Source of the DNA: Chitinophagaceae bacterium
Lineage (GTDB): Bacteria > Bacteroidota > Bacteroidia > Chitinophagales > Chitinophagaceae
Direction: 5' to 3'
DNA: 43,714 nucleotides
Assembly: GCA_947504605.1 (NCBI GenBank)
Contig: CANNJE010000010.1
Coordinates: 1-43,714, forward strand
The first letter of the stretch is position 1, and each line of letters starts with the position of its first letter. The notes beneath the pieces were generated by a model, which was not told where the DNA came from, searched no databases, and saw only the letters and a list, made by a program, of their open reading frames with translations. Made by a program: the position numbers and the translations under genes. Shown piece after piece: positions 16,116 through 24,969 of this stretch.

Positions 16116-18056
16116 TTAAATGGATGAATTAAATAAGAACATCCATACCTCGCCATATTTACTATCATATTTATCTATTTTACGTTGTTTGTATAAATGC
16201 TGGAGTATTATACGGGTTGCTTCTATTGGAGTACCAGTCACAAAAGCATATTCTTCCGCTGTCATATTATGGAACATTGAAAAAATCAGTTCCGGATCAA
16301 TTAGTTTTGAATTTTTCTTAGCATTTGGAAGTATCTGAAGTATTATTTCCTCAAATTTTTCATAAGGCTGATAGCCTTTTATAGTTTTTTTAATAACGGC
16401 ATTCTCTAAAAAGAAAAAAGTAGGAAAAATATTAATACCCATCTCTTTCGACAATTCCAAATCTGCCTCAAATAACTTTAGACCGCTGCTTTTAATATCT
16501 TTTTTTAGCAATGCTGTATCCAATCCGCTGGATAGCGCAGCACTTTCTATTATTTCCCATTTGGTGATATTCTTTTTTTCTAAGAAAACCAATTCTTTCA
16601 GCCTTCTTAAGAATGTAATTGCTTTATCACTATCCTGGAGTTGTGCTGCCTTAAATGCAATAGAAGGAGGATACGATGAATCCAGTGGATCTTCAATCCA
16701 TATATCTCCATCTAAAAACATATACTGAGCAGCATTTACTTCTTCCCAATGTTTGGCCGCATCCAAAGCAGTTTTGATTGTCCCTTTATCATAGTCCTTC
16801 CAAGACGGAAGTAAGCCACCCATACGATAATCAATCTCTAAGTAATCTCCATATTCCAATTTCAGTTTTCTCAAAATCGGCTGAATTATCCAACAGGTAG
16901 AACAGATAGGATCGGTAAAATAAATGATTTTTAATGGCTCTTGAATACGGAAAGTTTTAAACTTCGTATTCCCCGAAATAAGTGGCAAAAGAAATCCTCG
17001 TTCACTAAATTTTTGAGGATTTAAAAATATTTTTTTGAGTACTCTTCCTTGTTCAATATGGCTTTCTATTTTTGGCGACCTCTGTGAATAGTAATGCTCA
17101 AAAGCTGTTTCGAGGTTTAAAAATTGATCCATTGATTGAGCCAAGCATTTGGCATCCGATATAGCATTGCTTGTTCCCGCACTCGTAAATGGAACTGCTA
17201 AATGAGCCGCATCCCCTATTAGAACAATGTTTTCTTTGTGAAAACTAGGTAGTAGATCAAAATCTCTTGTTTTCCATATATATGCGTTTTTAAAATCGGT
17301 TGCTCCCAAAACCGCTTTAACCTCGGCTGGAAAATCTTTCATCATTTCAGTACATAGAGCCTTTATACTTTCTGGGTTGTTTTCTTCGAGTCCATTTGAA
17401 AGATTCACATCATATTGCATGAACCATACAACTTCATCAGCCGAAGAAGGAATGTAACCAAAGGCTAAACCTTTATCTTCACTTTGAATTTTTTGAAAAA
17501 TGACATCCTTACCCTCTCTGTTTATTTTTTTTTGGGATATCCCAACAATTTCATTTACTTCTATTGGACTAAATGTTGTTTTCCCATGTATCGCCTCTCT
17601 CACTTTTGAATTACTTCCATCTGCACCAATAAACACGTCACCATATTCAATTTCACCATTATCAAAAACAGCCGCAATGGCTTTGTTATCTTTATAAATA
17701 AAATGAGAAAACGCTCTTCCTTCCTTTAACGTTTCATTCGAAAAAAATGAATGGAGAAAATAAATTAAGTCCACCCGCTTCATGCAATACCAGTCTATCA
17801 ACTGAATTTTAATCTTTTCGTCACCATCAGGTCTTTTGAGGCTAAAAAGATTAACGTGTTGCTTCAATAATTGAATCTTCGACTCATTTAAAAATTCTGC
17901 CAGAATTGAAAGTCCTTCAAAATTTATTAGAAATGCATGCCCGCGTGTAAAAATAGAAATTGCTTTTTCACAAACAACTACGTCCCAGTTTTTTCGTTTT
18001 AATAGTATTGCTATTGTCATTCCTGCAATACCACCCCCAATAACTACGGCTTTCAT
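16116..18056 (-). CDS. Fusion of FAD-dependent monooxygenase and DsbA/SpxH-like thioredoxin-fold protein
   Basis: A 646-residue two-enzyme fusion. Residues 1 to about 370 form a PHBH-fold flavin monooxygenase: the GGGIAGM dinucleotide site at the N-terminus, the GADGSNSKVR (DG) motif, and LIGDAAHLAVPFTSAG with Asp282 contacting the flavin. From about 375 to 580 comes a DsbA-superfamily domain of the FrnE/SpxH kind: YFTDPICSTCW with Cys385 and Cys388, RMGGLLPSWKDY, and a cis-proline loop (INIFPTFFFL). The last 60 residues look like a small helical or winged-helix unit. There is no signal peptide, so it should be cytoplasmic. Its start overlaps the stop of the aminotransferase gene (ATGA). Substrate unknown; I know of no standard enzyme with this architecture. 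Confidence 0.8.
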   Translation of the reverse strand: MKAVVIGGGIAGMTIAILLKRKNWDVVVCEKAISIFTRGHAFLINFEGLSILAEFLNESKIQLLKQHVNLFSLKRPDGDEKIKIQLIDWYCMKRVDLIYFLHSFFSNETLKEGRAFSHFIYKDNKAIAAVFDNGEIEYGDVFIGADGSNSKVREAIHGKTTFSPIEVNEIVGISQKKINREGKDVIFQKIQSEDKGLAFGYIPSSADEVVWFMQYDVNLSNGLEENNPESIKALCTEMMKDFPAEVKAVLGATDFKNAYIWKTRDFDLLPSFHKENIVLIGDAAHLAVPFTSAGTSNAISDAKCLAQSMDQFLNLETAFEHYYSQRSPKIESHIEQGRVLKKIFLNPQKFSERGFLLPLISGNTKFKTFRIQEPLKIIYFTDPICSTCWIIQPILRKLKLEYGDYLEIDYRMGGLLPSWKDYDKGTIKTALDAAKHWEEVNAAQYMFLDGDIWIEDPLDSSYPPSIAFKAAQLQDSDKAITFLRRLKELVFLEKKNITKWEIIESAALSSGLDTALLKKDIKSSGLKLFEADLELSKEMGINIFPTFFFLENAVIKKTIKGYQPYEKFEEIILQILPNAKKNSKLIDPELIFSMFHNMTAEEYAFVTGTPIEATRIILQHLYKQRKIDKYDSKYGEVWMFLFNSSI

Positions 18057-19216
18057 GTCATCAGTTTTTTGATCCGGTCGAGTGCTTCAGTTAAGATAAA
18101 TTCGGAACTTGCAAAACTCATTCTAATATGTCCCTCAGCCCCATCTCCAAACCATTGTTTTAAACCCGGCACCACAGCTACTTTTGCCTCATTTAATAAA
18201 AGGTCATGAATTTCCTGACTCGTTTTATTAGTCCCGGTGATATCTGTAAATGCTACATAACATCCTTCTGGTGCAATACACTTGAATCCGGGGATTGAAT
18301 TCAATTCATTCACCACTATATTTTTCATCGAGGACAAATGACTTAAAAAACCATCCAACCAATATTCGCAAGAATTCATTGCCGTTGTGGCAGCTATTTG
18401 AGACAGTACACTAACGCCATGAATGGTAGAATAATGCATGGAAGCATCCATTAATAATTTATAATGAGCTTGATTGTGTGCTATTACTGCACCAATTCTT
18501 AAGCCGGCTAACCCATACGATTTGCTGAATCCGGTAATGGTAACTGTATGATTTCTGATTTCCTCATTTAAGGAAGCAATACTTGTAAATACGGCAGGCT
18601 TAAAAACGATATCACTCCAAATTTCATCCGATAAAATAACAAGCCCATGCTTACATGCAATTTGTCCTAACTGTGTTAATTCCGATTTCGTAAAAACTTT
18701 ACCTGTTGGATTTAATGGATTGCACAGGCAGATCATTTTTGTCTTTGGGGTAATCAATGCTTCAAGCAGGTCAAAATCAACTTTAATAATCCCTGCAGGG
18801 ATAGCGAAAGGCACGGCTTTAGCATGAACTGATTCTATTGAATGCCTAAATAAAAAATCTACCGGATCAAAAATGATGGCTTCATCCCCCTTTTTAAGGA
18901 AAGCTTTACAGGTTAAATAAATTCCATAGGCAGCGCTATTTACCGGAAATGCAAGTGCTGGAGAAACAGGCACATGGCGTTTTTTTTGATAATAATGGGC
19001 AATACTATCTTTGAAATCGGACAATCCTTCCGGAGGACCGTAGCAATAATACTTGTCTTTGGCAAAAGTGCAAATAGCTTCTGAAATTTCCGGAGCACTC
19101 GGAAAATCAGGATCTGCTGCCGTAAGAGGTATAACCCCCTCAGGAACAGTAGCCCACCTTAAATTAAAAGCACGCTTTTTTAAAAGTTCAAGATCAACCC
19201 AAGCATTGTCAAACAT
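18053..19216 (-). CDS. PLP-dependent class I/II aminotransferase or C-S lyase
   Basis: A 387-residue fold-type I PLP enzyme. The PLP lysine is Lys232 in TGFSKSYGLAGLR. CNPLNPTGKVFTKSEL and LSDEIWSDIVF are the cofactor-binding Asn and Asp segments, and HIRMSFASS supplies the C-terminal substrate-binding arginine. The opening (MFDNAWVDLELLKKRAF, then ADPDFPSAPEI) resembles the MalY/PatB branch, so it may be a cystathionine beta-lyase-like enzyme instead of a true aminotransferase. I start at the ATG at 19216; the frame extends 66 bp to a TTG but that part is not conserved-looking. It is first in a two-gene operon, overlapping the monooxygenase fusion by 4 bp, so the two probably act on the same pathway. 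Confidence 0.85.
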   Translation of the reverse strand: MFDNAWVDLELLKKRAFNLRWATVPEGVIPLTAADPDFPSAPEISEAICTFAKDKYYCYGPPEGLSDFKDSIAHYYQKKRHVPVSPALAFPVNSAAYGIYLTCKAFLKKGDEAIIFDPVDFLFRHSIESVHAKAVPFAIPAGIIKVDFDLLEALITPKTKMICLCNPLNPTGKVFTKSELTQLGQIACKHGLVILSDEIWSDIVFKPAVFTSIASLNEEIRNHTVTITGFSKSYGLAGLRIGAVIAHNQAHYKLLMDASMHYSTIHGVSVLSQIAATTAMNSCEYWLDGFLSHLSSMKNIVVNELNSIPGFKCIAPEGCYVAFTDITGTNKTSQEIHDLLLNEAKVAVVPGLKQWFGDGAEGHIRMSFASSEFILTEALDRIKKLMT

Positions 19217-19546
19217 AAAATATGGAAATTGCAGCCTTAAATATAGGATAAAAAAGAATGGACTGATGAGTCTTTTAGTCAATATTTATTCTCCGCCAAA
19301 ATAAAAATACTTTTTGCTTGTAAAGAGATTAGACAAAGTACGACAAATAATAGCCGATTTATCTGATGCTGCCAAAACTCCATTTCTTGGCATTCCTCCG
19401 TTTTGAACAGCTCTTCTAATCTGTTGGGGGCATCTCTTGCAGTTAAATAATTTGCCACAAATATAGATTTCGCCTCAGACTCGGCCGTGCCTAAAGTTCT
19501 GTAGCTTCAAAAATTGAAGATCTTCAACTTAGTACTTCTTGAACCC
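19217..19546. other. 330-bp gap with a start-poor open frame on the minus strand
   Basis: On the minus strand a frame is open from 19506 to a TGA at 19279-19281. It has no ATG near its beginning; a GTG at 19456-19458 would give 59 residues (VANYLTARDAPNRLEELFK onward). It could be the tail of a decayed gene upstream of the aminotransferase. No family recognised, and no promoter or RNA seen. Confidence 0.25.
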
Positions 19547-20317
19547 TCAATTAAAAACATACTCCCCTTTCTGATTAACCATAATAATGGGTAGTTGTTT
19601 TTTGGTTTCAAAAAAATCAAAGGCCAATCTAATATTGATGTTAAAAGCCTGCAGTGCCGGATTATCTTGGGTGATATTGGCCAGGTACTCAGCCGATTTT
19701 TTTACATTGTAGCGAATAGGAAATACATGCACAGGAATAAAATCCTGCCCCTCTTGCTCCTTCACCGCAGTGGCTATGATAAATACTTCTTCGATAGGTA
19801 TATCACTGATTGGTATACAACCGGTAGATACACAGTTGCCATGAATATAAATATTACTGCCGGGCCTAACACCATCACTCAGAATTTTATCAGAAGCATT
19901 GGGATAATTTAACCCCAGCGAAAGATGGTAGTTACTATTGGGATTAAATTCATTGATATAATAAAACCCTTCTGGCACCTGGTAGTCGCCCTCCATACGC
20001 TTGGGGCCCATCGTGCCGCTTTGCATACAAACTTTATAAGTCTTAAATAATTTAAAAGGTTCTTTGCTGCTGCCTTTTACCCATATCTCCAGTTGTCGGT
20101 CGTATTTAAAAGTGCGCACATACATTTCTGCCGGTGGCCATGCAAGATGTTGGTTTTCAAACTGCTTTATTACAGAATCTTCCATACGGTTATATACGTC
20201 TGATACCTTGGCAGAAGATTTTTTTATGTCATTAATAGCGGGTTGAGCAATAGTTGTTCCTGCAATGGTTAGCGCCAGCATAAAACCGACCATATGTAAA
20301 AAAAAGGGTTTCATCAA
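19547..20317 (-). CDS. Secreted L,D-transpeptidase-fold (YkuD/YafK-like) protein
   Basis: A 256-residue exported protein with a signal peptide at about residues 1-24 (MVGFMLALTIAGTTIAQ region). The YkuD catalytic motif is IYIHGNCVSTGCIPISD, with His159 and the nucleophile Cys167. The spacing and the EIWVKGSSKEPFKLFKTYKVC segment are closer to E. coli YafK (DpaA) than to classic L,D-transpeptidases. Members of this fold form or break 3-3 crosslinks or release Lpp-type proteins from peptidoglycan; which reaction applies here is not shown. It follows hppD on the same strand after a 147-bp gap with a hairpin and is probably transcribed separately. Confidence 0.87.
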   Translation of the reverse strand: MMKPFFLHMVGFMLALTIAGTTIAQPAINDIKKSSAKVSDVYNRMEDSVIKQFENQHLAWPPAEMYVRTFKYDRQLEIWVKGSSKEPFKLFKTYKVCMQSGTMGPKRMEGDYQVPEGFYYINEFNPNSNYHLSLGLNYPNASDKILSDGVRPGSNIYIHGNCVSTGCIPISDIPIEEVFIIATAVKEQEGQDFIPVHVFPIRYNVKKSAEYLANITQDNPALQAFNINIRLAFDFFETKKQLPIIMVNQKGEYVFN

Positions 20318-20404
20318 AGGAAAAATATTTGGGGGTTATTGAACGTGAATGTGAATGTATAAAAAATATTGAAAAGACGCTGTTAAAAAATTCAATGTCC
20401 CAAT

Positions 20405-20427
20405 GGTTCAACATTAAACATTGAACC
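20405..20427 (-). terminator. Hairpin downstream of hppD
   Basis: GGTTCAA and TTGAACC form a 7-bp stem around a 9-nt loop. On the minus strand a T-rich stretch (GAATTTTTTAA) follows after about 13 nt, so this is a plausible but imperfect terminator for hppD. Confidence 0.4.
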
Positions 20428-20464
20428 TTTGGAACCCCTGGGATCTATTGAAGCTCTTGACCTT

Positions 20465-21598
20465 TTACAAATTCCCCCTCGCATCCTGCTCCCGCTCCAA
20501 AGCCTCAAACAATGCTTTAAAATTGCCCTTACCAAAGCTTTTGGCACCCTTGCGTTGTATAATTTCAAAAAACAAGGTTGGCCTGTCTTCTACCGGCTTG
20601 CTAAATATTTGTAATAAGTAACCCTCATCATCTCTGTCAATAAGAATACCAAGATCCTGCAATGGTTGCAGATCTTCATCTATATGGCCTACCCTGTCCA
20701 GCACATCCGCATAATAACTTGCCGGAATTTTAAGAAATTCCACCCCACGCTTTTGCAGTTCCGTCACGGTTTCAATGATATTGGCTGTAGCCAATGCCAC
20801 ATGCTGCACCCCTTCGCCATCATAAAAATCAAGGTATTCTTCTACCTGACTTTTCTTTTTGCCTTCAGCAGGTTCGTTGATTGGGAATTTCACATAGCCG
20901 TTTCCGTTGCTCATTACCTTGCTCATTAAAGCGCTGTATTCGGTAGAGATATCATTGTCATCAAAACTGAGGATGTTTTTAAAACCCATCACATCCTGAT
21001 AAAACTTCACCCAGGGATTCATCTGGTTCCAACCCACATTACCCACACAATGATCTACATACAACAAACCGGTTTCGGTAGGATTATAAACAGTATCCCA
21101 TTTTTTAAAACCCGGCATAAACACACCCTGGTAATTTTTGCGTTCAATAAAAAGGTGCACCGTATCGCCATAGGTATGAATACCACTCATGACCACTTCT
21201 CCGTTATCGTCCTTAAGCGTTTTGGGCTCCATATAACTCTTGCCCCCCCGGCTAGTTGTTTGTTTCCATGCATCTGCGGCATCTTCCACCATCAGGGCGA
21301 GGTATTTTACACCATCGCCATGTTTGTAAATATGATCGGCAATATTGTTGTTGCCCTTTAGCGGTGTGGTTAGTACAAAAGTGAGTTTGTTCTGACGGAT
21401 CACATAACTCACTTTATCTTTCATGCCCGTTTCCGGTCCGGCATAAGCCAACGATTGAAAACCAAAGGCCGTTTTATAAAAGTGTGCAGCCTGCTTGGCA
21501 TTGCCTACATAAAACTCTACATAATCGGTTCCCATGAGGGGCAAAAAATCGGTAGTGGCGGAAGCCTTGTTTTCGGCTGCAGAAATGTTTGTTGACAT
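20465..21598 (-). CDS. hppD: 4-hydroxyphenylpyruvate dioxygenase
   Basis: A 377-residue non-haem iron enzyme that converts 4-hydroxyphenylpyruvate to homogentisate in tyrosine catabolism. The two vicinal-oxygen-chelate domains are visible, and the iron triad is intact: His183 (YVDHCVGNV), His266 (GVQHVALAT) and Glu345 (TLFFEIIQRKG). The C-terminal GAKSFGKGNFKALFEALEREQ is the helix that closes the active site. Length is normal. No homogentisate dioxygenase or fumarylacetoacetase lies in the window, so the rest of the pathway is elsewhere. The start is the ATG at 21598, followed by a non-conserved 16-residue lead. Confidence 0.96.
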   Translation of the reverse strand: MSTNISAAENKASATTDFLPLMGTDYVEFYVGNAKQAAHFYKTAFGFQSLAYAGPETGMKDKVSYVIRQNKLTFVLTTPLKGNNNIADHIYKHGDGVKYLALMVEDAADAWKQTTSRGGKSYMEPKTLKDDNGEVVMSGIHTYGDTVHLFIERKNYQGVFMPGFKKWDTVYNPTETGLLYVDHCVGNVGWNQMNPWVKFYQDVMGFKNILSFDDNDISTEYSALMSKVMSNGNGYVKFPINEPAEGKKKSQVEEYLDFYDGEGVQHVALATANIIETVTELQKRGVEFLKIPASYYADVLDRVGHIDEDLQPLQDLGILIDRDDEGYLLQIFSKPVEDRPTLFFEIIQRKGAKSFGKGNFKALFEALEREQDARGNL

Positions 21599-21649
21599 AA
21601 ATGTTATAATTTTTTATTGAACGGGCATTAAATCTATGGGCAACAGTTG

Positions 21650-21668
21650 TTGCGTCGCACTCTTGTAC
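21650..21668 (-). repeat. 19-bp dispersed intergenic repeat, copy 2 (inverted)
   Basis: Exact reverse complement of 2404-2422. In this copy the repeat runs on the minus strand into GCAACAACTGTTGC, a short self-complementary stretch that the first copy lacks. Confidence 0.7.
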
Positions 21669-21841
21669 TTTTAGTAATACTATTGAGCTATGGGCGCAGC
21701 GCATCCATGGCAAGCGCAATCATCAGCATGGTGTAGCTGATGCGTTTATCTCCAAATATTTTATGTGGATAATCCGGAATCATGTATTGTAAAACTAAGG
21801 AATCCTTCCTTAATAGTTACAACCAACTATAAAAATGGTTT

Positions 21842-21861
21842 TAGCCTATGCATCGAGGCTA
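21842..21861 (-). terminator. Weak hairpin at the end of the polysaccharide utilization locus
   Basis: TAGCCT and AGGCTA form a 6-bp stem with an 8-nt loop directly after the stop of the esterase gene. On the minus strand AAACCATTTTTA follows. It is the only candidate terminator for the operon. Confidence 0.4.
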
Positions 21862-23805
21862 TTAACGAGCCCAGATATCAGTACGAAAAGGTACTGCAGG
21901 AAACCCTTCAGCATTATACAAATTAGCATCATAAGGACTCTCTGCCCATGCATACCTTACTGCCACTGGTTTTTTTACTCCCTCAGCAGAAACAATCAGT
22001 TGTTTACCCTTGATAACGGCATTGGCCCAAACAAATTTTTGATCAGCACCTGCAATGGCTATTTGCTTTAGCTCACTGCCCTTAATTATTAATTGGGTAG
22101 GTACATCATTAAAATCTATGACCACTTGGGTACCCTTAATTTGATAGCTTTTAAATTGTGGACCACTGCTCACCAGTTTTGTTTTGCCATAAGTTATTTT
22201 TAAAGCACCTGCGGCCAGACGCTCGCCCACTTCTTTTTTTCGTTGAGGATGAATATTGGCAGTATCTCCTACATCAATAGTTACCGCCATGGCTGTATAA
22301 GGTAAAGCTAGCGTCATGGTTTGCGCTTCCCGCAATTCGGCCCATAAACTTTGTGCGGGTGTTTTATCCATAGTGCCAAAAGAAGCAAGTTGCACAAAGA
22401 GGAAAGGAAATTCACCTTGCCCCCATTTATTGCGCCAGTCTTTTATCAATGCAGGAAAAAGGGTTCTGTACTCCTTCCCATCGCCGGCATTACTTTCCCC
22501 CTGATACCAGATAACTCCACGAATAGAAAGCGGATGCAATGGCGCAATCATTGCATTGTATAACACTGCCGGCTGATGCTCTACAGCACCATGACCACCG
22601 GTAATATCTTCAAGTACTGCTACAATATTAAACTTTGCTTTACCCGCTAGCGGAATGATCTTATTTTTTACAACTACATTGTATTGGTCGGCTATTGCAC
22701 TCATTCCACCACCGCCGCCATCATCCTGCACTTTTATTACCAGTATATTTTTACCCTGTTTTAATATCCCTGCAGGAATGGTATATTTTCTAAGCGCATC
22801 CCATTGATTGGTGGTACCAATAAACACACCATTAATATAAGTTGAATCTATATCATCTACCGCAGGTAAATGCAGCGTTGCTTCGCTACCTGCATCTTCT
22901 ACCGCAATAGTAAAAGCCACTCGGTACACGGCTATCCCATCAAGTGTAGGATAACCTGCATTTTCCCATTGATTGGGCTGCAACATTTCTTCCCATTTAC
23001 TGTCATCAAAATCGGGTCTTACTATTTCTTTTACAAAGGCTGTTTTTTCAATAAGAGTTTGTTCGTATTTTTCTTTTATGATTTTACGCTGCTCATCTAT
23101 TTTACTAAGATCCAGCGTTTTTACTTTTTCTATAAATGTATTACTGTAGTTGGAAAAATCGTGCAGACCATCAAAACTGGTCCATGATTGTGAATAAGTA
23201 CCACCCCAACTTGTAATGATCAATCCAATAGGAACATGTAATTCTTTCTGTAATTTTTTAGCATACCAATATGCCACTGCTGAACAATCGCCAACTGTGG
23301 AAGGAGTGATAGAAGTCCATTTTTTGGTTAGTCTTACATCTTGCTGAGGTTCATTGGCAATGGCATGATCAAACACTACAAATCGGATTTGATCATTATT
23401 GGCTGTTTTTAATTCCTCCTTATACGTTTCAGGACATTGGCCCAACACCCACTCCATATTACTCTGCCCACTGCATACCCAAACCTCCCCCACTAAAATA
23501 TTGTTCAGTTCAATCTTTTCGTCAGCTGCTTTTATCAGCATTTTTCCTGCTACGCCAGCATTGGCTGCATCCAGAAAAACCTGCCATGCACCATTCTTAT
23601 CGGCATAGGCAGGATAGGTTTTGCCTTTAAACTCAACGCTTACTAACTGCTGTGGTTTTGCCCAACCCCAAACACGATTTGTTTTTTGCTGTTGCAAGAC
23701 CATGCCATCTGTAAAAAAAGCAGGGAGATTTAATTGTGCTGATAAAATCTGCGAAAAAAATAAACCTGTTACAATTAATGCGGCTTTAAACTTATTGCTT
23801 TTCAT
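21862..23805 (-). CDS. Sialate O-acetylesterase (SASA family), secreted
   Basis: A 647-residue exported SGNH-type esterase that removes O-acetyl groups from sialic acids or related sugars. A signal peptide runs to about residue 23 (SQILSAQ). The catalytic serine is Ser115 in VWVCSGQSNMEW. WYQGESNAG is the second family block, and INPQ-like HPQRKKEVGERLA supplies the catalytic histidine. Residues about 280-400 hold an inserted beta-sandwich, galactose-binding-like domain (LHLPAVDDIDSTYINGVFIG). I chose the ATG at 23805 because it starts the signal peptide; the frame extends to a GTG at 23844. It is the last gene of the polysaccharide utilization locus, 45 bp after nagX. Confidence 0.92.
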   Translation of the reverse strand: MKSNKFKAALIVTGLFFSQILSAQLNLPAFFTDGMVLQQQKTNRVWGWAKPQQLVSVEFKGKTYPAYADKNGAWQVFLDAANAGVAGKMLIKAADEKIELNNILVGEVWVCSGQSNMEWVLGQCPETYKEELKTANNDQIRFVVFDHAIANEPQQDVRLTKKWTSITPSTVGDCSAVAYWYAKKLQKELHVPIGLIITSWGGTYSQSWTSFDGLHDFSNYSNTFIEKVKTLDLSKIDEQRKIIKEKYEQTLIEKTAFVKEIVRPDFDDSKWEEMLQPNQWENAGYPTLDGIAVYRVAFTIAVEDAGSEATLHLPAVDDIDSTYINGVFIGTTNQWDALRKYTIPAGILKQGKNILVIKVQDDGGGGGMSAIADQYNVVVKNKIIPLAGKAKFNIVAVLEDITGGHGAVEHQPAVLYNAMIAPLHPLSIRGVIWYQGESNAGDGKEYRTLFPALIKDWRNKWGQGEFPFLFVQLASFGTMDKTPAQSLWAELREAQTMTLALPYTAMAVTIDVGDTANIHPQRKKEVGERLAAGALKITYGKTKLVSSGPQFKSYQIKGTQVVIDFNDVPTQLIIKGSELKQIAIAGADQKFVWANAVIKGKQLIVSAEGVKKPVAVRYAWAESPYDANLYNAEGFPAVPFRTDIWAR

Positions 23806-23850
23806 CTGTTGAGTTTTTAATATTTTTATGTGCTTTATTACCACTTCCCT

Positions 23851-24960
23851 TTATACTTTTAGAAACATTTTTTTCTTATACATAAAGTAAAGAAAAAGCC
23901 ATTTAACTATCATTATACATAAGATAGTTACAATCAGTTCGTATGGCTTGCCGGCAAGTTGGGCCATCCATCCCAGCAATGCTTTTGTAGTAAAACCCCA
24001 GTTGATAAATACAACCGATAAATAAATTAATATCGAATTCATTCCAATTACTCTGAATACAAAAGCCCATTGCTTATACCCCTGCACATCAATGATATAA
24101 TAAAAGAGCGATAACAGCATCATACTTATGCCTCCGGCCTGCAAAGCAAAGGAACTCGTCCACAAATTTTTATTAAATGGAAATACCAAATTCCAAAGCT
24201 GTGCTATTGCCACTAAAAATACGCCTGTAAAAAATAAATGGATAGCTTTTTTTGTTGGAACAGTTAAATTGTTGCGCAAGTAACTGCCCGTCATTATGCC
24301 TAGCAGCCCTGTGCCAATAGCAGGTATGGTAGCAATCAATCCCTCGGGATCATGAATAGTTAGGTACAAACTGCCGGGTATCAACAACCGGTCGATATAT
24401 GAAACGATATTACCTTCCATGGTCATATCACCTGCTGCAAAACCTGGGGCTGCAGTGAATCTTATTAGTAGCCAATAACCGATCAACAATCCTGTAAACC
24501 ATAATGCCTGTACTTTTTTGCCAGCATATAAATAAATTATATTGGCAAACATATACGCCAACCCTATCCTACCAAGCACACTCGGAAAACGTATTTTATC
24601 CAGCGGATTAATCGCCAAACCATTGTTGTAAATAATGCCCAACACTACCAATATCAAACTACGTTTAATAATACGGAGCAACAGTTTATTTCTATCCACT
24701 CCTTTCTCCAGTTCTCTACCCACAGAATAAGGTGTGGCTACACCAGCTATAAAAAGAAAAAGTGGAAAGATCATATCGTAAGCACAGAAACCATTCCAGG
24801 CAACATGATCTAACTGTATAGACATGGTTTGAAATAAGGACAAATCGCTGACCTTTGCAAGTTCATGAAACAACTCATCAGCGCCCATAATCCAAAGCAT
24901 ATCAAAACCCCTTAATGCATCCAGCGAATACAAACGATTAGATAAATTTTGCTGACTCAT
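23851..24960 (-). CDS. NagX-like membrane acyltransferase (DUF5009, heparan-alpha-glucosaminide acetyltransferase-like)
   Basis: A 369-residue inner-membrane protein with about ten helices. The N-terminal LYSLDALRGFDMLWIMG and NGFCAYDMIFPLFLFIAGV are the hallmark motifs of the DUF5009 / transmembrane acyltransferase group that includes human HGSNAT and bacterial NagX. A GRIGLAYMFANIIYLY helix and a C-terminal IMIVKWLFLYFMYKKKMFLK tail complete it. In Bacteroidota and proteobacterial loci, such proteins accompany GlcNAc use, either acetylating or moving amino sugars across the membrane. It begins 9 bp after the GH20 stop and is clearly in the same operon. Confidence 0.88.
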   Translation of the reverse strand: MSQQNLSNRLYSLDALRGFDMLWIMGADELFHELAKVSDLSLFQTMSIQLDHVAWNGFCAYDMIFPLFLFIAGVATPYSVGRELEKGVDRNKLLLRIIKRSLILVVLGIIYNNGLAINPLDKIRFPSVLGRIGLAYMFANIIYLYAGKKVQALWFTGLLIGYWLLIRFTAAPGFAAGDMTMEGNIVSYIDRLLIPGSLYLTIHDPEGLIATIPAIGTGLLGIMTGSYLRNNLTVPTKKAIHLFFTGVFLVAIAQLWNLVFPFNKNLWTSSFALQAGGISMMLLSLFYYIIDVQGYKQWAFVFRVIGMNSILIYLSVVFINWGFTTKALLGWMAQLAGKPYELIVTILCIMIVKWLFLYFMYKKKMFLKV

Positions 24961-24969
24961 ATTTTCTGA

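Noticed and set aside
16116-18056. Assignment of the monooxygenase as a tetracycline-inactivating TetX
   Set aside because: The fold is shared by many flavin monooxygenases, and the fused thioredoxin domain and operon partner do not fit TetX.
19217-19282. N-terminal extension of the aminotransferase from a TTG
   Set aside because: It adds a hydrophobic, unconserved lead before the family-typical start MFDNAWVDLE.
21688-21783. 31-codon minus-strand ORF (MIPDYPHKIFGDKRISYTML)
   Set aside because: It has an ATG and stop but no neighbour coupling, no clear domain and lies next to a dispersed repeat; I could not support it as a gene.
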